DNA of 64,000 nucleotides from DASXMR01 sp036495525 (GCA_036495525.1 DASXMR010000158.1:6000-69999), one strand, 5' to 3'. Counted from the stretch's first letter, positions 42,783 to 51,915 are shown. Notes: generated from the sequence alone by a model not told the origin. A program made the numbers and translations.

Positions 42783-43757
42783 TCAGGTCTTGCGCGCGCG
42801 GCTAGGGGCGACCCGCGGCGGCTCGCCCGGCTGCTTGGGGTAGACCGGCGGCCACGGCGCATCGAGCAGGCCGCCAGCCAGATCGCGCTCGCTCATCCGG
42901 AGCAGCGGCTCTAGCGACTGCGGCTCCTCGTCCATGCCGGCCCACGGGTCGCCGACCGCGTCGAGCCGGCCAGGCAGCGACGCGATCGTGAACTGGTCGG
43001 GGTGAACGTCGTCCAGCTCGGCCCAGCCGAGCGGCGTCGACACCTGGGCGCCTGGCCTCGCCCGCACTGACCACGCACCGAACACCGTCTTGTGCGGGGC
43101 GTTCTGGTTGTAGTCCACGAAGACCCGCTGGCCGCGCTCCTCCTTCCACCAGGCCGCCGTGATCAGGTCGGGCCTGCGCCGCTCCAGCTCCCTGGCCACG
43201 GCCACCGCCGCTGCCCGCACCTGGTAGGAGTCCCACTGCGGCAGCAGCCGGACATAGACGTGCAGGCCGCGGTTGCCGGTTGTCTTCGGATAGCCGCTGA
43301 TGCCCAGCTCGTCCAGCAGCTTGCGAAGCTCGCCGGCCGCCGCCCGGATGCGGCCGAAGTCGACGCCCGGAGTCGGGTCGAGGTCGATGCGCAGCTCGAT
43401 GGTGTGCTGGTCATCGGCGGCAAGGTAGGGCCAGACGTGAAAGCCCAGGCAGCCGAGGTTCACCGCCCAGAGCACGTGATCCAGGTCCGCCGCGACCAGC
43501 GCCTGCGAAGTCGTGCCGTTAGGCGTGGCCACGGTCGTGGTCTGCAGCCAGTCAGGAGCGCTCTTCGGCACGCGCTTTTGGAAGAACGACGGGCCGCCGG
43601 CGCCCTCGGGAAAGCGCTGCAACAGCACCGGGCGGTTGCCCATGGTCCGCATCAGCGGCTCGGCGACACGCAGGTAGTGCTCGGCGAGATCACCCTTGGT
43701 CTCGCCGCGCTCGCCGAACAGCACCTTGTCCGCGTGTGAGATCAGCCCGCTGCGCAC
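42783..43757 (-). CDS. LigD-type polymerase/primase domain protein
   Basis: 324 residues from a GTG at 43757, chosen to stay clear of the peptidase terminator; longer readings overlap that gene. Blocks ISHADKVLFGERGETKGDLAEHY, RPVLLQRFPEGAGGPSFFQKRVP, ELRIDLDPTPGVDFGRI (catalytic DxD), GYPKTTGNRGLHVYVRL, FVDYNQNAPHKTVFGAWSVRARPGA and VSTPLGWAEL are those of the archaeo-eukaryotic primase-like domain of LigD. It acts in non-homologous end joining by filling ends. No ligase or nuclease domain is attached, as in several actinomycetes where these are separate genes. Confidence 0.9.
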   Translation of the reverse strand: MRSGLISHADKVLFGERGETKGDLAEHYLRVAEPLMRTMGNRPVLLQRFPEGAGGPSFFQKRVPKSAPDWLQTTTVATPNGTTSQALVAADLDHVLWAVNLGCLGFHVWPYLAADDQHTIELRIDLDPTPGVDFGRIRAAAGELRKLLDELGISGYPKTTGNRGLHVYVRLLPQWDSYQVRAAAVAVARELERRRPDLITAAWWKEERGQRVFVDYNQNAPHKTVFGAWSVRARPGAQVSTPLGWAELDDVHPDQFTIASLPGRLDAVGDPWAGMDEEPQSLEPLLRMSERDLAGGLLDAPWPPVYPKQPGEPPRVAPSRARKT

Positions 43758-43810
43758 CCCTACAGCATGCCCCGCTCCGGGCCAGGCCACGCGATGGTCA
43801 GCGCAGTGCG

Positions 43811-43848
43811 CGGGAGCTCGGGGGGCCTGGTCACCCCCCGAGCTCCCG
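43811..43848 (-). terminator. Perfect 15-bp hairpin after the S53 peptidase
   Basis: CGGGAGCTCGGGGGG (43811-43825) pairs with CCCCCCGAGCTCCCG (43834-43848) around an 8-base loop, 10 bases beyond the peptidase stop on the minus strand. There is no U-tract but the stem is very strong. Confidence 0.6.
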
Positions 43849-43857
43849 GTTGGACAG

Positions 43858-45831
43858 CTAGCCCTTGCGCAGGCCGAAGATGAACGACGGCCCGTTAGGC
43901 GTGCCGAGCCCGGACATGTTGTCGTAACCGGGCAGCGCCACCTGGCCGGTGTAGCCGAACATGTTCGGGTTCTGGTCATCGAACGTGGTCAGTAGCTGAA
44001 TGCCGCAGGTGTGCTGGTCACACGACACGCCCCGGAAGGCGGCCGGCGTGCTCGCGGTCACCGGCGGCGCGTGATGCAGCGCCTTGGTCCCGGCGAGCTT
44101 GTACAGCACGGGGTTGATCAGGCCGAACGACTGCGGCTGGCCCTGCTGCGCGTCTGCCACCAGGCCGGCCACCAGCGGCGCGGCCAGGCTGGTCCCGCCG
44201 AACGTCTCCTCGACGAATCGCGGCGGCTTCTTCTTGGGGAACTCAAGCAGCCCGACAGCGAACCCGGTGAACGGGTCGGCGTCAGCACCGATGTCCGGCA
44301 CCGAGCGGACCAGGCCCGGCCGGTTTCCCGACGCGGTGGCGAGGGTGTCAGGCACCACGCCCTGCTGGTACGACGGCTGCGCCCAGAGCAGGCTCGGACC
44401 GCCGCCGGCGGCGCCCTGCTCACCGAAGAAGTCCCACTTCTTATTGATCAGGAACGACTGCCCGGTGGACCAGCCGGTCTCGAACAGCCTGTTGTTGCTG
44501 CTGCCGAGGCCAAGCGAGGTGCCACCGACGGAGATGGCGAACGGGTCGGCGGACGGCATCTCCACGCCCGAGCCGTCGCCGGACGAGAAGTACATGCCGA
44601 CGCCCTCGGCCGCGGCCTGCACCAGGATCGCGTCCTCGATGTTGTCGATCGAGGCCGGCTGGGCCTCGTCGCCGCTCTCCCACGAGTTCGAGGCGATCGT
44701 CGCCAGCGGATGCGCCGAGCCGGTGCCGCCGAGGACCGCGGTGTCGGCGTCGAACAGGCCCTGCAGCCCGAAGTCGCCGTTGTTGCAGCTGTCCCCGCCG
44801 ACCACGAGCTGGTTAGCGTTGGTGGCCACGTCATAGGAGGACTCGACGTCGAGCTGCTCCTCGATGTCGAAGAAGTCACCGCACGCGGTGCCCTGGCCGA
44901 GCGACAGCTGCTGGTACCGCTCGGGAGAAGGGGCGTGGATGTGATTTACCTGCGCGTAGTCCTGCAGGGTCTGGAACATGCCGCGTGCCAGCCCGAGCTC
45001 CACCAGCGCGATGGTCTGGCCCGTGCCGGTGTTCGCCGGCCTGAACCCGTAAGCCGAGCGCACCTGGCGAGCGCCGTAGCCGCAGACCTCGGTCGGGAAG
45101 TGCGTGATCCCGAAGTGCTTCGGCAGTGCGGACGACGTGTGCTGCCCGTAGAAGACTGAGCAGGGCGCGCGCGGCGCCTTAGCGGCCGGCCCGGCCGTCC
45201 GCGCGGCCGCCGAGCCGCTGGCCCGCTGCCGCTCAAGCGGCAGCGCGGGCGCGGCGTTGTCGAGGCCAGTTACCCCAAGCACGCTGCCGGCCAGCGAGGC
45301 TGGCACCGAGATCGCGCGGTCGTTGGCGCGCAGCTGATACCGCCCCGCGTTCGCGCCTGCCGAAGCGCGGTACAGCTTCATCTGCACCCCGAACGCCGCG
45401 TTGATCGACGCGGTGCTGGCGGTGGCCCGCACGTACGAGCGCAGCGCGTCCGGGTGGATCGCGGTGAAGCCCTTGCTCGCCAGCCACCCGGCTACCTTGG
45501 CCTCGGTGGCCTTGCTCGCGGCGAAGCGCGCGGTGTACCCGGCCGGGGTCAGGTACCGGCGGAACTGGCTGGAACCCGGCGTGCTGGCCGACGTCGCGAA
45601 GCTGCGCGCCGCCGTGATCCGTGGCTTCAGCCAGACCTGCACGGTGAGCTTGGCAGCCCCGGCGACGTCACCGATGGCCTGGCTGTGGCCGGTGAATGGC
45701 GCAGCGCTGCCTGGCAGCCGCACCGCGGCCATGGCCGGTGACGCCCCGGCCGGCCCGCCCGCTGCGACGGCCATTCCGGCTATGGCCGCTGCCGACGCGG
45801 CAACGGCGATAAGCGTTCGTTTGTTCCGCAT
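43858..45831 (-). CDS. S53 family (sedolisin/kumamolisin-like) serine-carboxyl peptidase
   Basis: 657 residues. A signal peptide (about 1-30, ending AGASPA) is followed by a prokumamolisin activation domain (about 45-190: TVQVWLKPR, RYLTPAGYTARFA, AAFGVQMKLY) and the catalytic domain. The Glu/Asp pair sits in EEQLD (about 322-326), the oxyanion Asp in FSSGDGSG (about 418) and the nucleophile in FGGTSLAAP (about 545). Such enzymes are secreted, self-activating and most active at acid pH. Ribosome site GAAGGTAGGGG precedes the ATG. Confidence 0.92.
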   Translation of the reverse strand: MRNKRTLIAVAASAAAIAGMAVAAGGPAGASPAMAAVRLPGSAAPFTGHSQAIGDVAGAAKLTVQVWLKPRITAARSFATSASTPGSSQFRRYLTPAGYTARFAASKATEAKVAGWLASKGFTAIHPDALRSYVRATASTASINAAFGVQMKLYRASAGANAGRYQLRANDRAISVPASLAGSVLGVTGLDNAAPALPLERQRASGSAAARTAGPAAKAPRAPCSVFYGQHTSSALPKHFGITHFPTEVCGYGARQVRSAYGFRPANTGTGQTIALVELGLARGMFQTLQDYAQVNHIHAPSPERYQQLSLGQGTACGDFFDIEEQLDVESSYDVATNANQLVVGGDSCNNGDFGLQGLFDADTAVLGGTGSAHPLATIASNSWESGDEAQPASIDNIEDAILVQAAAEGVGMYFSSGDGSGVEMPSADPFAISVGGTSLGLGSSNNRLFETGWSTGQSFLINKKWDFFGEQGAAGGGPSLLWAQPSYQQGVVPDTLATASGNRPGLVRSVPDIGADADPFTGFAVGLLEFPKKKPPRFVEETFGGTSLAAPLVAGLVADAQQGQPQSFGLINPVLYKLAGTKALHHAPPVTASTPAAFRGVSCDQHTCGIQLLTTFDDQNPNMFGYTGQVALPGYDNMSGLGTPNGPSFIFGLRKG

Positions 45832-45961
45832 GAACCCCTACCTTCTGGCGAAGTGCTCTGACATAGCCAGGAGCCGGCTGACGCCCCCTATGCGGTGATA
45901 TACCACCGCGTTGCCGGCCACGAAAGACATGACGCTCATGGGATAGAGATGGTGGGTAAAC

Positions 45962-45994
45962 AAATAGTAAAATCCGCCGGCATTTCCCGGCGGA
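45962..45994 (-). terminator. Intrinsic terminator of the DUF1707 gene
   Basis: TCCGCCGG (45973-45980) and CCGGCGGA (45987-45994) form a perfect stem. On the minus strand it is followed by TTTTACTATTTG, a classic U-rich tail. It ends the transcript from 46516-46055 about 60 bases after the stop. Confidence 0.75.
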
Positions 45995-46054
45995 CGCGAA
46001 ATTGGCACGGGCCGTCACCCGGTGAGCAGGTGACGGCCCGGATCGTGCTGGCGG

Positions 46055-46516
46055 TTATGCCCGCCGCTGATCGTCGTCGTGGTGATGGTGATGATGGCCG
46101 CCCCGGAGCGCCAGGAACACCAGCAGGCCGACGAGCAGCCACGGGAACCAGAAGTGCACGACGAACTGGCCGGCCGTGGCCGCCACGATGACGACCAGCA
46201 GGATGAGCAGCAGGCCAGCATGCTGCCGGCGCGGCCGCTCCGGCGGCCGGGTGCGCTGCCTCCTGACCTGACCTTGCTGCTGCTCAACCGCCGGCAGGTC
46301 GTCGAACAGTCCGCCCAGGTCCGCCTGGGTCTTGGCGTGCATCGCCTGGTCGAGCCGCTGCTGGAACTCGGCTTCGTCCAGCCGGCCGTCGCTGAAATGC
46401 TTGGACAGCTCGTCGGCGACCGCTGAGCGCTCGGCGTCCGAGACCCGCATGGTGCCGCCGGCCCGGCGGCCATAGCTCGGCCCGCGGGTCCATGACTGGC
46501 CGAATGCAGGTGCCAT
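46055..46516 (-). CDS. DUF1707 (SHOCT-like) small membrane protein
   Basis: 153 residues from an ATG at 46516 with GGGGAGG upstream; an upstream frame to 46612 overlaps the next gene without support. The DUF1707 domain MRVSDAERSAVADELSKHFSDGRLDEAEFQQRLDQAMHAKTQADLGGLFDDLP is followed by a basic linker, two close hydrophobic segments (about 98-135) and a natural His/Asp-rich tail (GGHHHHHHDDD). Function is unknown; this domain often goes with membrane-stress genes, as here with PspC and a sensor kinase. Confidence 0.82.
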   Translation of the reverse strand: MAPAFGQSWTRGPSYGRRAGGTMRVSDAERSAVADELSKHFSDGRLDEAEFQQRLDQAMHAKTQADLGGLFDDLPAVEQQQGQVRRQRTRPPERPRRQHAGLLLILLVVIVAATAGQFVVHFWFPWLLVGLLVFLALRGGHHHHHHDDDQRRA

Positions 46517-46550
46517 GTCTGGTCGACCTCCCCGGTCGGTTCTGGCCCGC

Positions 46551-46976
46551 TCAGTACGAGCGGGCATGGGACTGGATGAAGCGGCTGGCGATCGAGAGGT
46601 CATCGCCCTCATCCGGCATGAGCAGCCAGCCGGCCAGGTAGAGCGGGATGCCGGCGCCCCCGGCGACGGCGAGCACGACGAAGGCGATCCGCACGATCGT
46701 CACGTCGATGTCGAAGTAGTCGGCGAGCCCAGCGGCAACGCCGCCCAGCATCCGGCCATGGAACGGGCGGCACAGCTCGGGCGGGCCGTACGTGCTGCCG
46801 GCCCCCGGGCCAGCGGCAGCCTGTCGGCCTGCGTCGTCGGCGCCGTTCCCGGTGCTGCCGGTCTGCCCCGTGCTGCCGGTCTGCCCCGTGCTGCCGGACT
46901 GCGCCGAGTTGCCCTGCGCGGTTGTGCCCTGCGCTGTGGTGTCGTCGGACTGCGGGTCTGCGGTAGTTGCGTTCAT
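46551..46976 (-). CDS. PspC-domain membrane protein
   Basis: 141 residues. A Gly/Thr/Ser/Gln-rich N-terminal segment (about 1-65, repeats of GSTGQT) precedes a PspC domain: LCRPFHGRMLGGVAAGLADYFDIDVTIVRIAF, then membrane segment LAVAGGAGIPLYLAGWLLMP. PspC proteins sense or stabilise the membrane under stress. It is divergent from a kinase that itself begins with a PspC domain, which suggests a shared control. Confidence 0.85.
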   Translation of the reverse strand: MNATTADPQSDDTTAQGTTAQGNSAQSGSTGQTGSTGQTGSTGNGADDAGRQAAAGPGAGSTYGPPELCRPFHGRMLGGVAAGLADYFDIDVTIVRIAFVVLAVAGGAGIPLYLAGWLLMPDEGDDLSIASRFIQSHARSY

Positions 46977-47032
46977 GCCTCAAGCGTGCCGGCCGGAGGC
47001 AGCCGCGACCATCGGGATGAACCCGCGCCGGT

Positions 47033-47071
47033 CCCTGACCGGACCCTGAGCCGGAGTAGGGCGGATCAGGG
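47033..47071. promoter_or_regulatory. CCCTGA repeats in the divergent PspC/kinase promoter
   Basis: CCCTGA occurs at 47033-47038 and 47044-47049, exactly 11 bases apart, with an inverted copy TCAGGG at 47066-47071. One-turn spacing and the position between divergent PspC genes make it a candidate site for the NarL-type regulator at 48503-49186. Confidence 0.4.
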
Positions 47072-47117
47072 TTTTCCCGGATGGCAGGCACTGCCGCACA
47101 GGGGCGATGATGGATAG

Positions 47118-48506
47118 ATGCAGCGAGAAGCCGATCCTGCCGCCGACTGGCAGACGCATCGCCAGCGGGGCGGCCCGCCGGGCTGCCCGCCTGGCGGCCA
47201 GCCGGGCGCTGGCCGCCGGGGCGGCAGGCGACCCTTTGCCGGGGCTCGCGGCATGCTGCGCCGCGGCCCGGCTGGTTCCGGCCCGCTGCGCCGGGCCGGA
47301 AATGGACGCATGATCAGCGGCGTCGCCGCCGGGCTGGCCGAGCGCACGGGCTTCGATGTCACCACCATCCGGGTCGTCTTCGTGCTCGCCGCGCTGATCA
47401 GCGGGCTGGGCGCGGCACCGTACGTGCTGGCCTGGCTGCTGGTGCCGGAGAAGGGCCAGAGCAGCAACATCGCCAGCAAGGCGCTGTCGGACAAGCGCGG
47501 GATGGCGCTGGCCGTCGGCGTCGCCTCGGTACTCGCCGTCATCCTGATCATCGGATCGGCGCTGGGCGCTGGCTGGCTGGGCAAGCTCGGCTGGGCCAGC
47601 CTGCTCAGCGTGGCCGGCCTGGTACTGATCTGGCGGAATGCCCCGGAGGCTGAGCAGGCCCTGCTGCGGCGGATCGCTGAGCCGCTGGCTGGCCTGGCCG
47701 GCGACACCTGGCGGTCCCGGCTGGTGCTGCGTATCTGCGTGGCGGCCGTGCTGCTGATCCTCGGCATGCTGGCGCTGCTGCCGACGCATCACGCGCAGCT
47801 GCTGCGCCCGCTCGGCGGCGTCATCCTCGTGCTGGCCGCGATCGTGGTGATCCTCGGGCCCTGGTGGCTGCGGATCGCCAAGGACCTGGTGACCGAGCGG
47901 CAGGGCCGCGTCAGGGCCGAGGAGCGGGCCGAGATGGCAGCCCGCGTGCACGACTCGGTGCTGCAGACGCTGGCGCTGATCCAGCGCCGCGCCGACAACC
48001 CGCAGCAGGTCGTGCAGCTCGCCAGGGCGCAGGAACGCGAGCTGCGGTCCTGGCTGTTCGACGGCCGGGCGCCGGGGTCGCTTGACGAGCATGTCGCGAC
48101 CCTGGCGGCAGGTGTCAGGCAGATCCAGCAGCAGGTCGAGGCGCAGCACGGCATCGCGGTCGAGGTCGTCATGGTGGGCGACTGCACCCTGGACGACGGC
48201 GTGGCCGCGCTGCTGGCGGCCGCCCGCGAGGCGACCGTCAACGCGGCGAAGTGGTCAGGCGCCCCGGTCGTGTCCCTGTTCGCCGAAGTGGAGCCCGGCG
48301 CGGTGTCCCTCTTCGTGCGGGACCGGGGGCAGGGCTTCGACCCTGCTGCCGTGCCCGCTGACCGCAAGGGCCTGGCCGAGTCCGTGCATGGCAGGGTGCG
48401 GCGGCACGGCGGCTCGTCCACCGTGCGCAGTGCGCCCGGCGAGGGCACCGAGGTAACCCTGACCATGCCGCGGGCAGCCGGCGAGCGCGAGCCGAGCCGC
48501 GCGTGA
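47118..48506 (+). CDS. PspC-domain sensor histidine kinase (HisKA_3)
   Basis: 462 residues. After a Gly/Arg-rich N-terminus there is a PspC domain (about 58-115: MISGVAAGLAERTGFDVTTIRVVFVLAA, APYVLAWLLVPE), several further membrane helices to about 255, then the kinase. HisKA_3 contains RVHDSVLQTLALIQRRAD with the phosphoacceptor His; the ATPase part has LLAAAREATVNAAKWSG (N box), VRDRGQGFDPAAV (G1) and GEGTEVTLTMP. It resembles the envelope-stress-type kinases paired with NarL regulators. The next gene overlaps by 4 bases. Confidence 0.9.
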   Translation: MQREADPAADWQTHRQRGGPPGCPPGGQPGAGRRGGRRPFAGARGMLRRGPAGSGPLRRAGNGRMISGVAAGLAERTGFDVTTIRVVFVLAALISGLGAAPYVLAWLLVPEKGQSSNIASKALSDKRGMALAVGVASVLAVILIIGSALGAGWLGKLGWASLLSVAGLVLIWRNAPEAEQALLRRIAEPLAGLAGDTWRSRLVLRICVAAVLLILGMLALLPTHHAQLLRPLGGVILVLAAIVVILGPWWLRIAKDLVTERQGRVRAEERAEMAARVHDSVLQTLALIQRRADNPQQVVQLARAQERELRSWLFDGRAPGSLDEHVATLAAGVRQIQQQVEAQHGIAVEVVMVGDCTLDDGVAALLAAAREATVNAAKWSGAPVVSLFAEVEPGAVSLFVRDRGQGFDPAAVPADRKGLAESVHGRVRRHGGSSTVRSAPGEGTEVTLTMPRAAGEREPSRA

Positions 48507-49186
48507 GCGGGGCAGCCGCGCCCGGCGCGGACGGCGGGATGCCGACCGTCTTCATCGTCGACGACCACGGGCTGTTCCGCTCGGGGGTCAGGTCCGAGCT
48601 CGGCGACCAGGTGCAGGTGATCGGCGAGGCTGAGGACGTCGATCCGGCCATCGCCGGCATCGCCGAGCTCGAGCCGGACGTAGTGCTGCTCGACGTGCAC
48701 CTGCCCGGCGGCGGCGGCCAGGCAGTGGTGTCCGCGATCAGGCCTGACCATCCGCGGGTGCGGTTTCTCGCGCTGTCGGCCTCCGACGCGCCAGAGGACG
48801 TCATAGCGGTCATCCGGGCAGGGGCGCGCGGCTACGTGACCAAGACGATCTCCGGCGGCGAGCTAGTGGCCGCCGTACGGCGCACCGCCGCCGGAGACGC
48901 GGTGTTCTCCCCGCGGCTGGCCGGCTTCGTGCTTGACGCCTTCGCCGGGACCAGCCCGCCTGCGCAGGACCGGCCGTCGTTTGACCCGGACCTCGATCAG
49001 CTCACCCCGCGCGAGCGGGAGGTACTGCGTCTCATCGCCCGCGGCTATACCTACAAGGAGATAGCCCGCGAACTGTATATCTCGGTGAAGACGGTGGAGA
49101 GCCACGTGTCCTCGGTGCTGCGCAAGCTGCAGCTGTCGACCAGGCATCAGCTGACTCGCTGGGCGTCCGAGCGCCGCCTGGCCTGA
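48503..49186 (+). CDS. NarL/LuxR-family response regulator
   Basis: 227 residues from a GTG overlapping the kinase stop. Receiver: VFIVDDHGLFRSGV with the acidic pocket and VVLLDVHLPGGGG with the phosphorylated Asp, K in YVTKTISGGEL. Output: LTPREREVLRLIARGYTYKEIARELYISVKTVESHVSSVLRKLQLS, a LuxR HTH. It is the partner of the preceding PspC-kinase. Confidence 0.93.
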   Translation: MSGAAAPGADGGMPTVFIVDDHGLFRSGVRSELGDQVQVIGEAEDVDPAIAGIAELEPDVVLLDVHLPGGGGQAVVSAIRPDHPRVRFLALSASDAPEDVIAVIRAGARGYVTKTISGGELVAAVRRTAAGDAVFSPRLAGFVLDAFAGTSPPAQDRPSFDPDLDQLTPREREVLRLIARGYTYKEIARELYISVKTVESHVSSVLRKLQLSTRHQLTRWASERRLA

Positions 49187-49218
49187 TCGCGTCTGCGCGG
49201 CCGGGCCGCCTCACTACC

Positions 49219-50064
49219 ATGACAGTCATGGCGGACCTGGCCGAGCTGCTCGGGTGCTGGCAGTCGGACCTGGCCAGCTGGGCGATCCCGGAGCACATCA
49301 CCGCCGCCGTCGCCGACTCCCCCTGGGTGGTGCCGCGCCAGGTCTTCGCCCGCCGGGCTGACCGGGTGGCCGGCGAGCCATCCGGCCCGTCTTTCGAGCA
49401 GGCAAGCGCGGCGCTCGAGCCGTCAGGCAGCGTGCTGGACATCGGCTCGGGACCTGGCGCCGCCAGCCTGCCGCTGCTGCCGATGACGACGTCGCTGACC
49501 GCCGTCGATTCTGACGCCGCCATGCTGGAGCTGCTGGCGGCGAGGGCGGCGCCGTCCGGGGTACCGGTGCGCACCGTGCTTGGCAGCTGGCCGCAGGTCG
49601 CGCCCGAGGTCGCCGCCGCCGACCTGGTGACTTGCCACCACGTGACCTACAACGTGCCGCAGATCGGGCCGTTCGTGACCGCGCTGACCGGCTACGCCGG
49701 CCGGCTCGTCGTGGTCGAGATGACCGCCAGTCACCCGCTGGCCTCGCTCAACCCGCTGTGGCAGCGCTTCCACGACCTGCGGCGCCCGCAGGCGCCGACC
49801 GCCGGCGACTTCATCGCGATCGTGGCCGCGATGGGCCTGAGCCCGCGGCATCAGGCCTGGCGCCGGCCAGGCGGCCGGGACTACGGGAGCTTCGCTGAGC
49901 TGACCGACGTCACCCGCCGCCGGCTCTGCCTGCCGCCGGAGCGGTCGGCCGAGGTTGCCAGCGCACTCGCTGAGCAGGGCGCGGACCCCGATCATCCGGC
50001 AGACCCCGCGTGGGGCTTCCGCGAGGTGGTCACCATCTGGTGGGACGGCCGTGCAGCTGCCTAG
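49219..50064 (+). CDS. SAM-dependent methyltransferase
   Basis: 281 residues (an ATG three codons later is also possible). Motif I is VLDIGSGPGAASL (about 74-86), motif II acidic residue in TAVDSDAAML (about 95-104), and motif IV region AADLVTCHHVTYNVPQIGPFV. The N-terminal 60 residues form a helical cap. Substrate unknown; the neighbours do not help. Confidence 0.78.
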   Translation: MTVMADLAELLGCWQSDLASWAIPEHITAAVADSPWVVPRQVFARRADRVAGEPSGPSFEQASAALEPSGSVLDIGSGPGAASLPLLPMTTSLTAVDSDAAMLELLAARAAPSGVPVRTVLGSWPQVAPEVAAADLVTCHHVTYNVPQIGPFVTALTGYAGRLVVVEMTASHPLASLNPLWQRFHDLRRPQAPTAGDFIAIVAAMGLSPRHQAWRRPGGRDYGSFAELTDVTRRRLCLPPERSAEVASALAEQGADPDHPADPAWGFREVVTIWWDGRAAA

Positions 50065-50383
50065 ACCACTCGACCTGGCGGCTACCGCGCCACGCCGAAA
50101 GACCCGTTCGCCATGTTCTGCAGGCTGATCGGCAGCCCCGGCAGCTAAGCCGTGGCCGTGGTCGCAGCGGCCCGCACGCAGGACGCCGGCCGGGCCGGGA
50201 ACATCGTGCTCCATGCCGCTGAGACGTGGCCGGCGCCGGAAGGTTGCTTGGCGAACACGAAATTCTCCGGCCCAACTGCAGATCGCCCGGGTAATCGCTG
50301 AATCGGTTGGTCAATTTGGCAGTCCCGGCGTCTTGAAGGTAGAGACGATACAGACATCGGACCCGCGGCGGTGAGGCAGCACC
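50065..50383. other. Intergenic stretch upstream of the LCP gene
   Basis: 319 bases with no coding sequence I can support. TTGGCA (50316-50321) with TAGAGA 18 bases on (50340-50345) is a weak promoter candidate for the LCP gene; nothing else is recognised. Confidence 0.35.
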
Positions 50384-51673
50384 ATGAGCGAATGGCCAGA
50401 GGACTGGTTCCGCGGCGGCGCCGGCCAGGGCGGACCGCCTGCTGCGGGGGCATCGCATGACCCGACCATGCAGGTGCCGGCCAGCTCGGCTGGGCCGGCC
50501 GGCGGGCCGGCCCCTGGCGGGCCGGCAGCTGCCAGCCCGGCCGGCAACTGGCCGTCCCAGCCGCCGCCCCGCAGCGGCGGCCTCGGCCCTGGTGTCCTCG
50601 GCCGCGGCGTCGGCTCGGCCAGCCCGCCTGACGGCGACGATGTGGTCAGGACCGGGTTCGGCCGAGGCCGCGGCTTTCGGCTGCCCCGGCCCGGCGGCCT
50701 GCGCAACTGGCTGCGGCCGCGGCGGATCGCCGCGGTGCTGGCCGTGCTGGTCAGCCTCATCCTGGTCGCGGTCGTCGGGCTCTATTTCTTCTTCGACTCC
50801 AAGCTGCACCGGCAGGACGTGCTGGTCGACTACAAGGGCAGGCCTGCCGCCTCGGCCGGGCAGAACTGGCTGATCGCCGGCTCGGACAGCCGGCAGGGGC
50901 TGTCGCGGAAGGAAGAGCACAAGCTCGCCACCGGCGTCGATATCGGCGGCAAGCGCTCGGACACGATCATGATCCTGCACATCTCGCCGGGCGGCCAGCG
51001 ACCGCTGCTGATCAGCCTGCCGCGCGACTCCTACGTGCCGATCCCCGGCCACGGCATGAACAAGATCAACGCGGCCTACGCCTTCGGCGGCCCGAAGCTG
51101 CTCGCCGAGACCGTGCAGAACGTCACTGGCCTGCGCATCGAGCATTTTATGCAGATCGGCTTCGGCGGCTTCGTCAACGTGGTCAACGCGGTCGGCGGCG
51201 TGCGCATGTGCATCCCGCAGAGCCTGCACGACCCGGCCGCCGGTCTGCGGCTCAAGAAGGGCTGCCAGACCCTCGACGGCGGGCAGGCACTCGGCTACGT
51301 CCGGACCCGTCACCTGTACGCGCAGCAGGACCTGCAGCGGGTGCAGGACCAGCGGGCGTTCCTGCACGCGCTGCTGACGAAGATGACCAGCGCCGGCGTC
51401 TACCTCAACCCGTTCTCCGCGCTGCCTGCCGCCAGCGGAGTCACCGGCACCCTCACCGTGGACAGCGGCACGCACCTGATCAACCTGGTCAAGGTGGCCT
51501 TCGCGATGCGCGACCCGCAGACCACCACGGTGCCGATCGCCAACCCCAACCTGTCCACCCCGGCCGGCGACGCCGTCGAGTGGAACCACGACGAGGCCAT
51601 CCAGCTGTTCAACGACCTCAAGGCCGGCCGCCCCGTGCCCAAGTCCCTCCTCTCCGGCACCAAGGCCGGATGA
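50384..51673 (+). CDS. LytR-CpsA-Psr (LCP) family protein
   Basis: 429 residues. A Pro/Gly/Ala-rich cytoplasmic N-terminus (about 1-110) is followed by one membrane helix (about 112-135) and the extracellular LCP domain. Diagnostic are NWLIAGSDSRQGLSRKEEHKL, RSDTIMILHISPGG, LLISLPRDSYVPIPGHGMNKINAAYAFGG (lipid/pyrophosphate-binding Arg near 215) and ALGYVRTRH. LCP enzymes attach polyprenyl-linked glycans to peptidoglycan; in actinomycetes arabinogalactan- or teichoic-acid-like polymers. Confidence 0.92.
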   Translation: MSEWPEDWFRGGAGQGGPPAAGASHDPTMQVPASSAGPAGGPAPGGPAAASPAGNWPSQPPPRSGGLGPGVLGRGVGSASPPDGDDVVRTGFGRGRGFRLPRPGGLRNWLRPRRIAAVLAVLVSLILVAVVGLYFFFDSKLHRQDVLVDYKGRPAASAGQNWLIAGSDSRQGLSRKEEHKLATGVDIGGKRSDTIMILHISPGGQRPLLISLPRDSYVPIPGHGMNKINAAYAFGGPKLLAETVQNVTGLRIEHFMQIGFGGFVNVVNAVGGVRMCIPQSLHDPAAGLRLKKGCQTLDGGQALGYVRTRHLYAQQDLQRVQDQRAFLHALLTKMTSAGVYLNPFSALPAASGVTGTLTVDSGTHLINLVKVAFAMRDPQTTTVPIANPNLSTPAGDAVEWNHDEAIQLFNDLKAGRPVPKSLLSGTKAG

Positions 51674-51776
51674 GGCCAGACGCCGTTGGGGTCGGTCCGC
51701 CAGGGCCCGCTCCCTGAGTGACGGTCGCGACGGCCGGCCAAAGGCTGGCCCGAGCGGACGCCGTGCGGGGGGTTCC

Positions 51777-51792
51777 GGGGGGTCGTCCCCCC
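51777..51792. terminator. GGGGGG/CCCCCC hairpin after the LCP gene
   Basis: Six G and six C flank the loop TCGT about 100 bases after the LCP stop. A GGCCGGCC/GGCTGGCC pair lies just before it. It may end the LCP transcript; there is no U-tract. Confidence 0.35.
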
Positions 51793-51915
51793 GATCAACA
51801 CAGCGTACAAGCGTGCGGAACATGAACATCTGCACTCCTGAGACGGCGTGAGCGTGGTTCAATGCCGAGCTAGATAAAACGCGCAACCGCGCTGGGTACA
51901 GCAGCCGGAGGTCTC

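Noticed and set aside
46055..46090. Six-histidine stretch resembling a purification tag
   Set aside because: It is a natural His/Asp-rich tail of the DUF1707 protein encoded by chromosomal sequence, with no vector-like flank.
50030..51886. 618-codon minus-strand frame opposite the LCP gene
   Set aside because: The plus strand carries an unmistakable LCP protein; the minus frame has no domain signature and biased composition.
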